NCBI RefSeq assembly: GCF_017303275.1
Contig: NZ_JAFKOJ010000002.1
Span: 186,001 to 250,000, forward strand
Direction: 5' to 3'
Length of the DNA stretch: 64,000 nucleotides
Source: Bacillus sp. NTK034
GTDB taxonomy: Bacteria; Bacillota; Bacilli; Bacillales; Cytobacillaceae
Part shown: one piece after another, positions 57,312-64,000 of the stretch
How positions within the stretch are numbered: position 1 is the stretch's first letter
Layout: the number at the start of each line of letters is the position of its first letter
Notes under the pieces: generated by a model
What the model was told of the DNA's origin: nothing
The model's database searches: none
The model's input: the letters and a program-made list of their open reading frames with translations, nothing else
Program-made: the position numbers and the translations under genes

Positions 57312-58217
57312 TTATAGGAGCCGTTCTCTAATCCATTCTTCCCACTCATGAGCGGAACCGCCGGGAATAAACTGTTCATACTTCATTTTTTCTTCATTAC
57401 TAAGGGTATCAATGCCGAATCCCCCAATGCCTACATGCATCTTCCCATTAGTCTCTGCAAGTCTCTCAGAAAGTTTGAGGGTTTCAGGTACGTTGGACTT
57501 CATCGTACAGGATAAGAATACAAATTTTGGTTTAACAATATCAATCACAGTATCAATATCTTCTTCAGCGATGCTTGTCCCAAGGTAAACGACCTCGAAT
57601 CCCCTTCTGCGCAAAAATAAAGTAAAAATTAAAAGCCCTAATTCATGTGCTTCTCCAGGTCCGCAGACTGCTATCACCTTTGGCAGGACTCCATTATGCG
57701 GAAAAGAATGCAGAATCATCCCAATTCTGGATCTTAATATGGATGAGGCAAAATGCTCATGTGCACTAGTTATTTTCCCCTCTTCCCACTGATGACCGAT
57801 TTTTACAAGAAGAGAGCCTAATATATCAATTAGGACTTTATCTATTGTATAAAAACTGAAAGCCTGATTAATTAAATCATGTGCTTTTGATTCATTAAAC
57901 TGAAGAAGAGCTTCAAGCAGCTCATTGGCGAGGGCACCAGACCGATCACCTTCCTTATCCATCTGAAGCGGCTCGGCATTTAATTCCTTATTTTCGAGAA
58001 GGGAAACAGCCTGGCTTATGGAAAAACCCTGATCCACTTTCCTGATCAGCCATTTTAATACTTTGATATGTTCTTCTGTATATAGCCTGTGACCTGATTC
58101 ATTTCTCTTAGGAGCAACGATTTGATACCGTCTTTCCCATGCTCTTAACGTTCCTGGCTGAATGCCGAGCATCTTAGATACAGCCTTGATATTATACTTT
58201 CCTTCTTCTGTTGCCAT
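57312..58217 (-). CDS. MerR-family B12-binding regulator, CarH/LitR-like
   Basis: 301 residues in the CarH order: MerR-type winged helix (YNIKAVSKMLGIQPGTLRAW, residues 8-27, then ERRY and GHRLYTEEHI), a four-helix bundle (about 95-170) and a Rossmann B12 domain (about 178-295). The bundle has W144 and, nine residues on, E154-H155, the Wx9EH motif of cobalamin photoreceptors. The B12 domain has E-x-H-x2-G as GEAHELG with H191 as lower ligand. The residue after W144 is Glu, not the His found in Thermus CarH. A light-released repressor is likely; targets are unknown. ATG follows GGAGGGC. Confidence 0.88.
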   Translation of the reverse strand: MATEEGKYNIKAVSKMLGIQPGTLRAWERRYQIVAPKRNESGHRLYTEEHIKVLKWLIRKVDQGFSISQAVSLLENKELNAEPLQMDKEGDRSGALANELLEALLQFNESKAHDLINQAFSFYTIDKVLIDILGSLLVKIGHQWEEGKITSAHEHFASSILRSRIGMILHSFPHNGVLPKVIAVCGPGEAHELGLLIFTLFLRRRGFEVVYLGTSIAEEDIDTVIDIVKPKFVFLSCTMKSNVPETLKLSERLAETNGKMHVGIGGFGIDTLSNEEKMKYEQFIPGGSAHEWEEWIRERLL

Positions 58218-58289
58218 GCCCAGCCCTCCATTCATTACTAATTATAAAAAACCGTCGCTAGAACTGTAAAATCTGGATGTGTTATATTT

Positions 58290-59060
58290 TCAGCCTTTAT
58301 TAAGAGTAATGAAATGAGTTTCCGGCTTTGCCCCCAGCCGCAAGGGCACACCGGTCGTACCGTAGCCGTTGCTGATCAGAATTGTTGTTTGCGGCAGTAC
58401 TTTTATCCGCCCCTTCTCATATGGGCTAAGCCCGAAAATATGAATTTGCCCGCCATGCGTATGTCCGCTTAAAACCAGGTGAATATTTTGTTCTTTTTTT
58501 ATACTGTTAATGATTCTTGGATCATGGCTGACCAGCACCCGAAATCCTCCTGAACCCGCATCTTCAAGTGCGAGGTCGAGCCGATCCCTATCCTTGCTGA
58601 GGTCATCTGTTCCCATCAAAATAAAACGTTCTCCTTCATCTGATTCAAAGGAAAGGGCAGTATTATCGAGAATTTTTACTCCGCATTCGAGGAGAAGAGC
58701 ATCAAGCTGGTGATAATCCACTTCATAGTCATTATTCCCCCAAACGAAATAGACTGGCCCGCATTCCTTTAACCCCATTAGATTTTTCTTTACTCTTTCA
58801 AAAGGGACTCCTTTTTCCAAGAGATCGCCGCCGATGATGACCAGGTCAGGCTTCTTCTCTCTAATCTCCCCGATTATCTTTTCTGACACCGTCCTCTTAT
58901 GAATATCCGAAATAAAAAAAAGCTTTACTTCACCGAAGCTTTCCGGAAATTCAGGAAAAGAAAGCTCTTTATATATAATTCTATCTGCAAATGCCTCCCT
59001 AAGCATAAACATTAGTAAACACACACCGCCAATTAAGGCCAAAGCTATTAAGTATTCCAT
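58290..59060 (-). CDS. ypbG: Membrane-anchored metallophosphoesterase YpbG
   Basis: 256 residues: N-terminal membrane segment (MEYLIALALIGGVCLLMFML) and a calcineurin-like phosphoesterase domain with the five metal motifs FFISDIHKRT, IIGGDLLEKG, VWGNND, LVSHDPR and SGHTHGGQ. The YaeI/YpbG subfamily acts at the membrane; substrate not proven. The ATG follows CAGGAGGATTT. In B. subtilis it lies next to mecB; here the B12 regulator stands between. Confidence 0.92.
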   Translation of the reverse strand: MEYLIALALIGGVCLLMFMLREAFADRIIYKELSFPEFPESFGEVKLFFISDIHKRTVSEKIIGEIREKKPDLVIIGGDLLEKGVPFERVKKNLMGLKECGPVYFVWGNNDYEVDYHQLDALLLECGVKILDNTALSFESDEGERFILMGTDDLSKDRDRLDLALEDAGSGGFRVLVSHDPRIINSIKKEQNIHLVLSGHTHGGQIHIFGLSPYEKGRIKVLPQTTILISNGYGTTGVPLRLGAKPETHFITLNKG

Positions 59061-59088
59061 AAATCCTCCTGCCATCAATCGCCTTCAA

Positions 59089-59493
59089 TCAGTCTCCGGC
59101 AAGATTGATTTTCTTGAAATCTAAAGAAATAATACCATAAATTACTGAAAAACAGAAAAGGGCCAATGCTTCCCATGGCGAAAGGACTGACAAAACAAAA
59201 AAGCCTCCAATAAGCAATAAACTCAGCACAGGCCCAAATAAAGCATCCATATGTTTTGATGACCTCATATTTTTTAAAAGCCTGGCAGTCCACTCGATTA
59301 TACTTCTAATGATCTCTGCGTTGGCTATAAATGCGATAAGGAAAAAAGTCATTCCCAGGACAAAGCCCGCCGGTTCCAGTACAAAAATGACAATCATATC
59401 CGATATGCCCATTGGAATTGACACCGGAAAAAATTTAATAAATAAAATGCCGCTCATAAAACCTGTCATTAGCTTCAGCAAAATTAAAAACAC
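59089..59493 (-). CDS. Unknown four-segment membrane protein
   Basis: 134 residues, not recognised. Hydrophobic stretches near residues 3-22 (ILLKLMTGFMSGILFIKFF), 33-58 (MIVIFVLEPAGFVLGMTFF), 85-105 (FGPVLSLLLIGGFFVLSVL) and 108-125 (ALALFCFSVIYGIISL). The GTG start follows GGGAGGG by seven bases. It lies 28 bases before ypbG and ends the intercistronic gap, so they may be cotranscribed. B. subtilis has no obvious counterpart at this place. Confidence 0.6.
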   Translation of the reverse strand: MFLILLKLMTGFMSGILFIKFFPVSIPMGISDMIVIFVLEPAGFVLGMTFFLIAFIANAEIIRSIIEWTARLLKNMRSSKHMDALFGPVLSLLLIGGFFVLSVLSPWEALALFCFSVIYGIISLDFKKINLAGD

Positions 59494-59552
59494 TAAAAAT
59501 CCCTCCCATACAAAGTGTATGAAAAGGATTTATTTTGTTGACTATATATACA

Positions 59553-60185
59553 TTAATCCTCTGTTATATCAAGAACACGGAAACCGGATTTTTCGAGCCG
59601 GCTGATGAACTTATCCATATTATTATTTTTTTCCACCTTCATCACGATGCGGCGGACCAGTTTGTCTGTTTCATCAAAGGTTACAAGGGAAATGATGTGC
59701 TCATGGAAATAATGGGCGATTTCGGCTAAACGCGCTATTCGCCCTTCCGCTTCTACCGAAGTAAACGCAATCCTGACACCGGACTTATTGGTGCCGAAGG
59801 CGGATTGGAATTGAGCGAGGACATCAAAGCGAGTAACAATGCCCAGAAATTTACGATTATCACCCAAAACAGCAAGTAAAGGGAAATCCTTTAAATCCAG
59901 AAGCGTTTTTTCAAAGATCTCATTTCCTTTTAAATATTGCTCCTGATGTGTGGCAATATCCTTTACCAATGTCCCTTCAAGAAAATCATCCTTTGATTTC
60001 CCTGACAAAAAGAATTTCTCATATATTCCATATCTCGTAATTATGCCGGCATACTGGTCGCCATCCAATACAGGAAGCCCGTCGATCTGGTGGTCCTCCA
60101 GCAAAGCCAGAGCGTCTTTCAATGCTGCATCCTGTCCGATTGTATAACAGGTATGTTTGGGGATCATGATACTTTTCACAAACAT
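59553..60185 (-). CDS. CBS-pair protein with C-terminal ACT-like domain (AcuB-type)
   Basis: 210 residues: two CBS domains (MFVKSIMIPKHTCYTIGQ with GIITRYGIYE, and VKDIATHQEQYLKGNEIFEK with GIVTRFDVLAQF), then a C-terminal segment (GVRIAFTSVEAEGRIARLAE to GFRVLDITED) with an ACT-like beta-alpha pattern. The architecture equals that of AcuB. CBS pairs sense adenine nucleotides and ACT domains small metabolites, so a cytosolic regulator is likely. The ATG follows GAGGTGATGG. Divergent from cotJABC. Confidence 0.75.
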   Translation of the reverse strand: MFVKSIMIPKHTCYTIGQDAALKDALALLEDHQIDGLPVLDGDQYAGIITRYGIYEKFFLSGKSKDDFLEGTLVKDIATHQEQYLKGNEIFEKTLLDLKDFPLLAVLGDNRKFLGIVTRFDVLAQFQSAFGTNKSGVRIAFTSVEAEGRIARLAEIAHYFHEHIISLVTFDETDKLVRRIVMKVEKNNNMDKFISRLEKSGFRVLDITED

Positions 60186-60273
60186 TGCCATCACCTCAGA
60201 GTAATATTAATTAGACCTGATATTTAACTTCGCCATCACCTCAACTTTCCCCTCTTTTTATTAAAGTAAACAA

Positions 60274-60303
60274 TCATAAAAACACTGCAGTTTTCATAAG
60301 TTT
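60274..60303 (+). promoter_or_regulatory. Sigma-E type promoter of cotJABC
   Basis: -35 TCATAAA, 14-base spacer, -10 CATAAGTTT, fitting the sigma-E consensus and spacing. cotJ is sigma-E controlled in B. subtilis. Confidence 0.55.
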
Positions 60304-60332
60304 CAATGACGCATAAAAAGGAGGGATTATGA

Positions 60333-60557
60333 ATGAATACACTCCGTAAAACCTGGCACCCATATGTAAGCCCCTTTGACCCCTGCACCCCGATAAAGGT
60401 CAAAACCTATTCCACTCCTCCAAATCTATATATGGGATTTCAGCCGCCAGGACTTGAACAATTTACACCAATGGAGGCTTTAAGAGCAGGAACGCTTTGG
60501 AAGGCTTTCTATGATCCGTGGTACAGTCCCTATGAAAAAGCCAGGGAGGGACAATAG
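60333..60557 (+). CDS. cotJA: Spore coat-associated protein CotJA
   Basis: 74 residues, proline- and aromatic-rich (STPPNLYMGFQPPGLEQFTP), matching CotJA. It is part of the inner spore coat and acts with CotJC. AAGGAGGG lies seven bases before the ATG. First gene of cotJABC, two bases before cotJB. Confidence 0.93.
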   Translation: MNTLRKTWHPYVSPFDPCTPIKVKTYSTPPNLYMGFQPPGLEQFTPMEALRAGTLWKAFYDPWYSPYEKAREGQ

Positions 60558-60559
60558 CC

Positions 60560-60820
60560 ATGAAACAATTGCCGGCAGATTACTATCAGCTTCTTGAACA
60601 GCTTCAGGCTGTGGATTTTGTCCTTGTTGATCTGACTCTATACCTTGACACCCATAACAATGATACTGAAGCCATTAAGCAATTCAATCACTATGCAAAA
60701 GAACGAAAAAAACTGAGAAATGCCATTGAGAGCAAGTATGGTCCATTAATGCAATTTGGACACAGCTATTCCGGTCAGCCATGGAATTGGGATGATGCCC
60801 CGTGGCCTTGGCAAGTATAA
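60560..60820 (+). CDS. cotJB: Spore coat protein CotJB
   Basis: 86 residues: MKQLPADYYQLLEQLQAVDF start, the YLDTHNND segment and the tryptophan-rich tail QPWNWDDAPWPWQV are diagnostic of CotJB. Ribosome site GGGAGGGACAA within the end of cotJA. Cotranscribed with cotJA and cotJC. Confidence 0.94.
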   Translation: MKQLPADYYQLLEQLQAVDFVLVDLTLYLDTHNNDTEAIKQFNHYAKERKKLRNAIESKYGPLMQFGHSYSGQPWNWDDAPWPWQV

Positions 60821-60833
60821 ATTTGGTTCACAG

Positions 60834-60855
60834 GCGCCTTCTTGCATGAAGGCGC
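60834..60855 (+). other. Hairpin between cotJB and cotJC
   Basis: Perfect 8-bp stem GCGCCTTC / GAAGGCGC around TTGCAT, without a T-run. It may protect or process the mRNA rather than terminate it. Confidence 0.55.
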
Positions 60856-60894
60856 TCAATAGATTAGCGGACTTCCGAAGGGGGCTGAGAAAAA

Positions 60895-61464
60895 ATGTGG
60901 GTTTATGAAAAGAAGCTGCAGTATCCGGTGAGGGTAAGCACATGCAATCCCAAACTGGCAAAGTATCTAATTGAACAATATGGGGGAGCGGACGGTGAAC
61001 TTGCTGCTGCCCTAAGATATTTGAATCAGCGCTATACTATTCCGGATAAGGTCATCGGACTTCTAACAGATATTGGAACTGAGGAGTTTGCCCATCTGGA
61101 AATGATTGCAACAATGGTTTACAAGTTAACAAAGGATGCTACGCCTGATCAAATGAAAGCTGCCGGTCTCGATGCCCATTATGTCAACCATGATAACGCT
61201 CTTTTTTACCATAATGCTGCAGGTGTGCCTTGGACAGCTTCTTATATTCAGGCAAAGGGGGACCCTATAGCAGACTTATACGAAGACATCGCTGCAGAAG
61301 AGAAAGCCAGGGCAACCTATCAGTGGATTATTAATATGAGTGATGACCCGGATTTAAATGACGGACTCCGTTTTTTAAGAGAAAGAGAGATTATTCATTC
61401 CCAGCGATTCAGAGAAGCCGTAGAGATTCTTAAGGAAGAACGGGATAAGAAGAAATTCTTTTAA
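60895..61464 (+). CDS. cotJC: Spore coat manganese catalase CotJC
   Basis: 189 residues of the manganese-catalase family, ferritin-like four-helix fold. Metal-ligand glutamates and histidines lie in LTDIGTEEFAHLEMIATM near residue 60 and in EDIAAEEKARATYQWI and EREIIHSQRF further on. MWVYEKKLQYPVRV is the typical CotJC start. Ribosome site AAGGGGGCTGAG. Probably protects the spore against hydrogen peroxide. Confidence 0.95.
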   Translation: MWVYEKKLQYPVRVSTCNPKLAKYLIEQYGGADGELAAALRYLNQRYTIPDKVIGLLTDIGTEEFAHLEMIATMVYKLTKDATPDQMKAAGLDAHYVNHDNALFYHNAAGVPWTASYIQAKGDPIADLYEDIAAEEKARATYQWIINMSDDPDLNDGLRFLREREIIHSQRFREAVEILKEERDKKKFF

Positions 61465-61474
61465 GTATACTTAA

Positions 61475-61506
61475 CAAAAAAGAAGCAGGCGGGCTGCTTC
61501 TTTTTC
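61475..61506 (+). terminator. Terminator of cotJABC
   Basis: Stem AAAAAGAAGCAG / CTGCTTCTTTTT with a GCGGG loop; the T-run forms part of the stem end. Confidence 0.85.
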
Positions 61507-61520
61507 CATTTTCTATGGTG

Positions 61521-61979
61521 TCATTTATTCTCATGATAAAGATTTATATCATAATTTTTTTTCATCATTTCGAAAACGGTATGTCGATTTTTCCATTCAT
61601 CTTCTTTTTTCCAAAGATCTTTGCTCTTATCTATAATCTCACACCTAAGGGCATGATATTCTTTTTCTGCTTTCTCCCTTTTTTCCCTCAGAAGATTCAT
61701 AAGTCCATAAAGGCCAACCGTAAAAACAAGCAAATAGAAATTCGCTGACTGATTGACAAAAGCCGAAAACATGGATGCAAACGAGTAAGAGTATGGCAGC
61801 ATGACACTCTTATAAATATAAAAAAAGAATAAAAATGAAATAAATACAGTCGCCCACATGGCAATTAAATGCCAGGACTTGAATCGATCAAATTTTTGCT
61901 TTCTCTCTACTACTTTCTCAAGCATTTTTCTTGTAGCCTGGTCTGTACGTTCATCAAGCATTCTAATCGGCGATTCCAA
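61521..61979 (-). CDS. ypbF: DUF2663 membrane protein YpbF
   Basis: 152 residues from a TTG start after GGGAGGGAGAG. Conserved N-terminal MLDERTDQATRKMLEKVVER, two membrane segments (HLIAMWATVFISFLFFFYIY and FYLLVFTVGLYGLMNLL) and a charged, coiled-coil-like tail (REKREKAEKEYHALR). Matches YpbF by sequence pattern and neighbours. Function unknown. Confidence 0.87.
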   Translation of the reverse strand: MESPIRMLDERTDQATRKMLEKVVERKQKFDRFKSWHLIAMWATVFISFLFFFYIYKSVMLPYSYSFASMFSAFVNQSANFYLLVFTVGLYGLMNLLREKREKAEKEYHALRCEIIDKSKDLWKKEDEWKNRHTVFEMMKKNYDINLYHENK

Positions 61980-62071
61980 AACTCTCCCTCCCTTTCTCAA
62001 TAATGTATGAGCTTGTACATTATTATATGACTAAGAAGGAGAGGCTGCTGCCGCACCTGTTTTCGATCCTT

Positions 62072-62794
62072 TTATTGCTCAAGCGGAATCTTTAATACCT
62101 GGCCCGTTTGTATCTCATTCGAGGGCAAATTGTTGGCTTGCTTTATTTTTTCAATTCCCGACTGGGATTTATAATAGGTCATGGCAATTCTAAAAATTGT
62201 TTCCTTCGGTTTAACCGTATGGTAAATAACTTTACCTTCCTTTTTTAATGCTTCCTTTGTCCCGGCTGTTTTGGAAGAGTCTGTAGTTTCAGATCCTGTT
62301 TCCTGAACTTCCTTATTAGGTTCAGATCCTTTATCTTCTATATCAGTCTTTTGAGGGGCCTTTTTTTCCTGCTGGACTTTGGCATCTTCTTTTTCTTGAG
62401 CACCCTCAGCTTTTTCAGTTATCTCAGGTTCCTGGGATACCGGTTCTTCTCTGACTTCTATAGTTGTCCCTTTATCTTCATCATTTGTGGCAAAAACCAC
62501 TGTTTCAGAACCTGTTTCCTCATTTTCTGTATTTAACCCGGCATTGATGCTTTTATCACTGCTTACATATTGATAAATACTGAAAATGGTGATGGGCAGT
62601 AGGATAAAAAATAAAGCAAGCAGGCGAATAACAGGGTATTTAATCTTCCATTTACTCTTTTTTCTTTTTTCCTGATGAACACGGCTCCGTGGCGGCAACG
62701 CTGATTTTTGCCCGCTATTTTCCGTTTCCAGTTTTCGGTCAATCTTCTTACGGAGTCTTTCAGCCTGATCTCTATAAGGGTCTTCTTTATTCAT
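62072..62794 (-). CDS. ypbE: LysM-domain membrane protein YpbE
   Basis: 240 residues: cytoplasmic basic N-terminus, one membrane segment (VIRLLALFFILLPITIFSIY near residue 52), a long Glu/Lys/Gln-rich low-complexity linker, and a C-terminal LysM domain (YHTVKPKETIFRIAMTYYKS ... GQVLKIPLEQ) that binds peptidoglycan. Matches YpbE. Probably spans membrane to wall. Confidence 0.9.
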   Translation of the reverse strand: MNKEDPYRDQAERLRKKIDRKLETENSGQKSALPPRSRVHQEKRKKSKWKIKYPVIRLLALFFILLPITIFSIYQYVSSDKSINAGLNTENEETGSETVVFATNDEDKGTTIEVREEPVSQEPEITEKAEGAQEKEDAKVQQEKKAPQKTDIEDKGSEPNKEVQETGSETTDSSKTAGTKEALKKEGKVIYHTVKPKETIFRIAMTYYKSQSGIEKIKQANNLPSNEIQTGQVLKIPLEQ

Positions 62795-62848
62795 GTTTCA
62801 TCCCTTCCTGTAATAAAAAATCATAAGAAGTTTATTTTGATGCTGCTG

Positions 62849-63472
62849 TTAATGATCGTTAATTACGTTCTCCTCTTCCGCTATCCTTTCAGATTTTTTC
62901 AGGAAACGTTTTCGAATAAGAATACCAAGAAGAAAGTCAATCAGAAAATGCATAACAATCGTAACAAGCAAATTATTGGTTATATGATAAATATAACCTA
63001 TTAAAAAGCTTAATGTAATAATATTTACAAACAAAAACCAATTAAAAAGATATCGATAATGAACAAACGCAAAAATAAGACTTGAGATAGCAAGGCCGAA
63101 ATGAGTCTGAATGACTCCCCTGAATAGAAGTTCTTCACTAAAAGCCACCACTGCAGCAATAAAAGCAATATGGAGAAAACTGCGATTTTGAAAGATTTTC
63201 TCATTTAATCCTCCATCATCATACAATTTTTCCGGAAGAACCTTCATCAAGCCGATATCTATCAGGACAACTGCCGCTCCTGCCGCCGCTCCAATTACAA
63301 GAATATTTATATCATAGAATACAAAGAGAACTTGGAATTCCTCAATATTATTAAATAATATTATACTTAGAATTAAAGAAATGGATAAAATAAGCAACTG
63401 AGTAAGATAAAGATGAAATAATAGTTCCTTGTCTGTCAATTCCTTAATGATGTCCGCGTATCTTTTTCCCAT
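62849..63472 (-). CDS. ypbD: CPBP-family intramembrane protease YpbD
   Basis: 207 residues, about six membrane segments. The CAAX-protease-like/bacteriocin-processing motifs are present: FSEELLFRGVIQTHFG near residue 115, FAFVHYRYLFNW near 143 and TIVMHFLIDF near 178. Substrate unknown. Lies directly after the recS-like helicase gene. Confidence 0.9.
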   Translation of the reverse strand: MGKRYADIIKELTDKELLFHLYLTQLLILSISLILSIILFNNIEEFQVLFVFYDINILVIGAAAGAAVVLIDIGLMKVLPEKLYDDGGLNEKIFQNRSFLHIAFIAAVVAFSEELLFRGVIQTHFGLAISSLIFAFVHYRYLFNWFLFVNIITLSFLIGYIYHITNNLLVTIVMHFLIDFLLGILIRKRFLKKSERIAEEENVINDH

Positions 63473-63478
63473 TTTAAT

Positions 63479-64000
63479 TCACTCACTTGGAATCAGGAGG
63501 TATTCTAAATGATTTTTCCAATCATAAAGCGGGTTTTCCTGATTATCTGAATTTGTATTTCTTGTGAATTTTTCAAATCGCAAACCACATATATCACAGC
63601 AGAATGGGACTGAGGAATTTTTTTCCTCATCAAAATAGGAAAGTATATTCTCTCTCCGGCATGTCTTCTTGTGTATCCACTTATATACTTCCTCAATGCT
63701 ATCCCTTTTCAATTTGATCCTGCCTTCATAATAACCCTTCATCTCCTGCAGAATCCTTCTGTAATCGAGTCCAGTTTTGCTTTTCCGCTCAAAAAAGTCA
63801 TTAAATATTCTCCACTGAACATCGGTTAAACCTGAACGCTGCTTAATTGTCTCTTCAAATGCACCGATATTCAGGATCGCATTTGGGTTTTCTTCTAGCC
63901 ATTCCCTAATCCAATCAATTTGAGCTTTGTCAGGTAATTCACTTTCTGCAAGCTGTATAGGAAGCTGCTCGTCACCCGGTGCATAGAGCATGATGGCAAT
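63479..64000 (-). CDS. recS: RecQ-family ATP-dependent DNA helicase RecS (C-terminal part)
   Basis: Only the C-terminal 173 codons are in the window; the frame is open at the edge. The zinc-binding segment of RecQ-type helicases is seen as CRRENILSYFDEE followed by PFCCDICG, about 60 residues before the stop. A helical region with WRIFNDFFERKSKTGLDYRR precedes it. Gene order (ypbD next) indicates RecS (YpbC) of B. subtilis. The helicase core lies outside. Confidence 0.9.
   Translation of the reverse strand: MAIMLYAPGDEQLPIQLAESELPDKAQIDWIREWLEENPNAILNIGAFEETIKQRSGLTDVQWRIFNDFFERKSKTGLDYRRILQEMKGYYEGRIKLKRDSIEEVYKWIHKKTCRRENILSYFDEEKNSSVPFCCDICGLRFEKFTRNTNSDNQENPLYDWKNHLEYLLIPSE

Overview
The window is chromosomal DNA of a spore-forming, low-to-moderate GC member of the Bacillaceae. 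Gene content and order follow the Bacillus subtilis aspB-to-recS segment almost gene for gene: aspB-ypmB-ypmA-dinG-panDCB-birA-cca-bshA-bshB1-mgsA-dapB-ypjD, qcrABC, the aro/his block, cheR-ndk-hepT-menG-hepS-mtrB-folE-hbs, spoIVA, gpsA-der, fni-ypfD-cmk, ypeB-sleB, prsW, ansA, ypdA, gudB, mecB and the ypb genes. The protein sequences are clearly diverged from B. subtilis, so this is another genus or species of the family; I cannot name it. Nearly all genes lie on the minus strand. The plus-strand exceptions are the ypjC-like gene, ypzI, ansA and cotJABC.

Region by region (high to low coordinates within each minus-strand operon). 1-13.7 kb: amino-acid, pantothenate, biotin, tRNA-end, bacillithiol, methylglyoxal and lysine/diaminopimelate functions. 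13.9-23.2 kb: membrane proteins, the menaquinol:cytochrome c reductase QcrABC and the ypi genes. 23.2-29.6 kb: shikimate and aromatic genes (aroC-aroB-aroH-hisC-tyrA-aroA) without the trpEDCFBA genes that B. subtilis carries between aroH and hisC. 29.8-35.6 kb: chemotaxis methyltransferase, NDP kinase, menaquinone side-chain and ring methylation, TRAP (mtrB), folE and HU. 36-44 kb: spore morphogenesis (spoIVA, yphF, yphE, the YIEGIA protein and its small partner), gpsA and der. 44-53.5 kb: isoprenoid isomerase, S1-like protein, acyltransferase, cmk, the c-di-GMP receptor MotI, spore cortex germination genes ypeB/sleB, PrsW and L-asparaginase. 53.5-64 kb: YpdA, glutamate dehydrogenase, MecB, a B12-binding MerR regulator, ypbG, a CBS/ACT-type protein, the spore coat operon cotJABC and ypbF-ypbE-ypbD-recS (truncated by the window end).

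No phage, insertion sequence, rRNA, tRNA or CRISPR array was seen. The accessory signal is subtle. Two proteins look like enzymes that have lost their metal ligands: a ComEC-type metallo-beta-lactamase fold next to dinG and an amidohydrolase-like protein upstream of aroA. One regulator carries the cobalamin-photoreceptor motif of CarH/LitR. Two families of dispersed structured repeats occupy the long intergenic gaps. The first family has two long copies whose hairpin arms differ by compensating base changes, which suggests selection on a folded RNA or DNA. Several well-formed sigma-A and sigma-E promoters and about twenty-five intrinsic terminators define the transcription units. Start codons were moved inward from the longest frame in many genes where a Shine-Dalgarno sequence and the family alignment agree.
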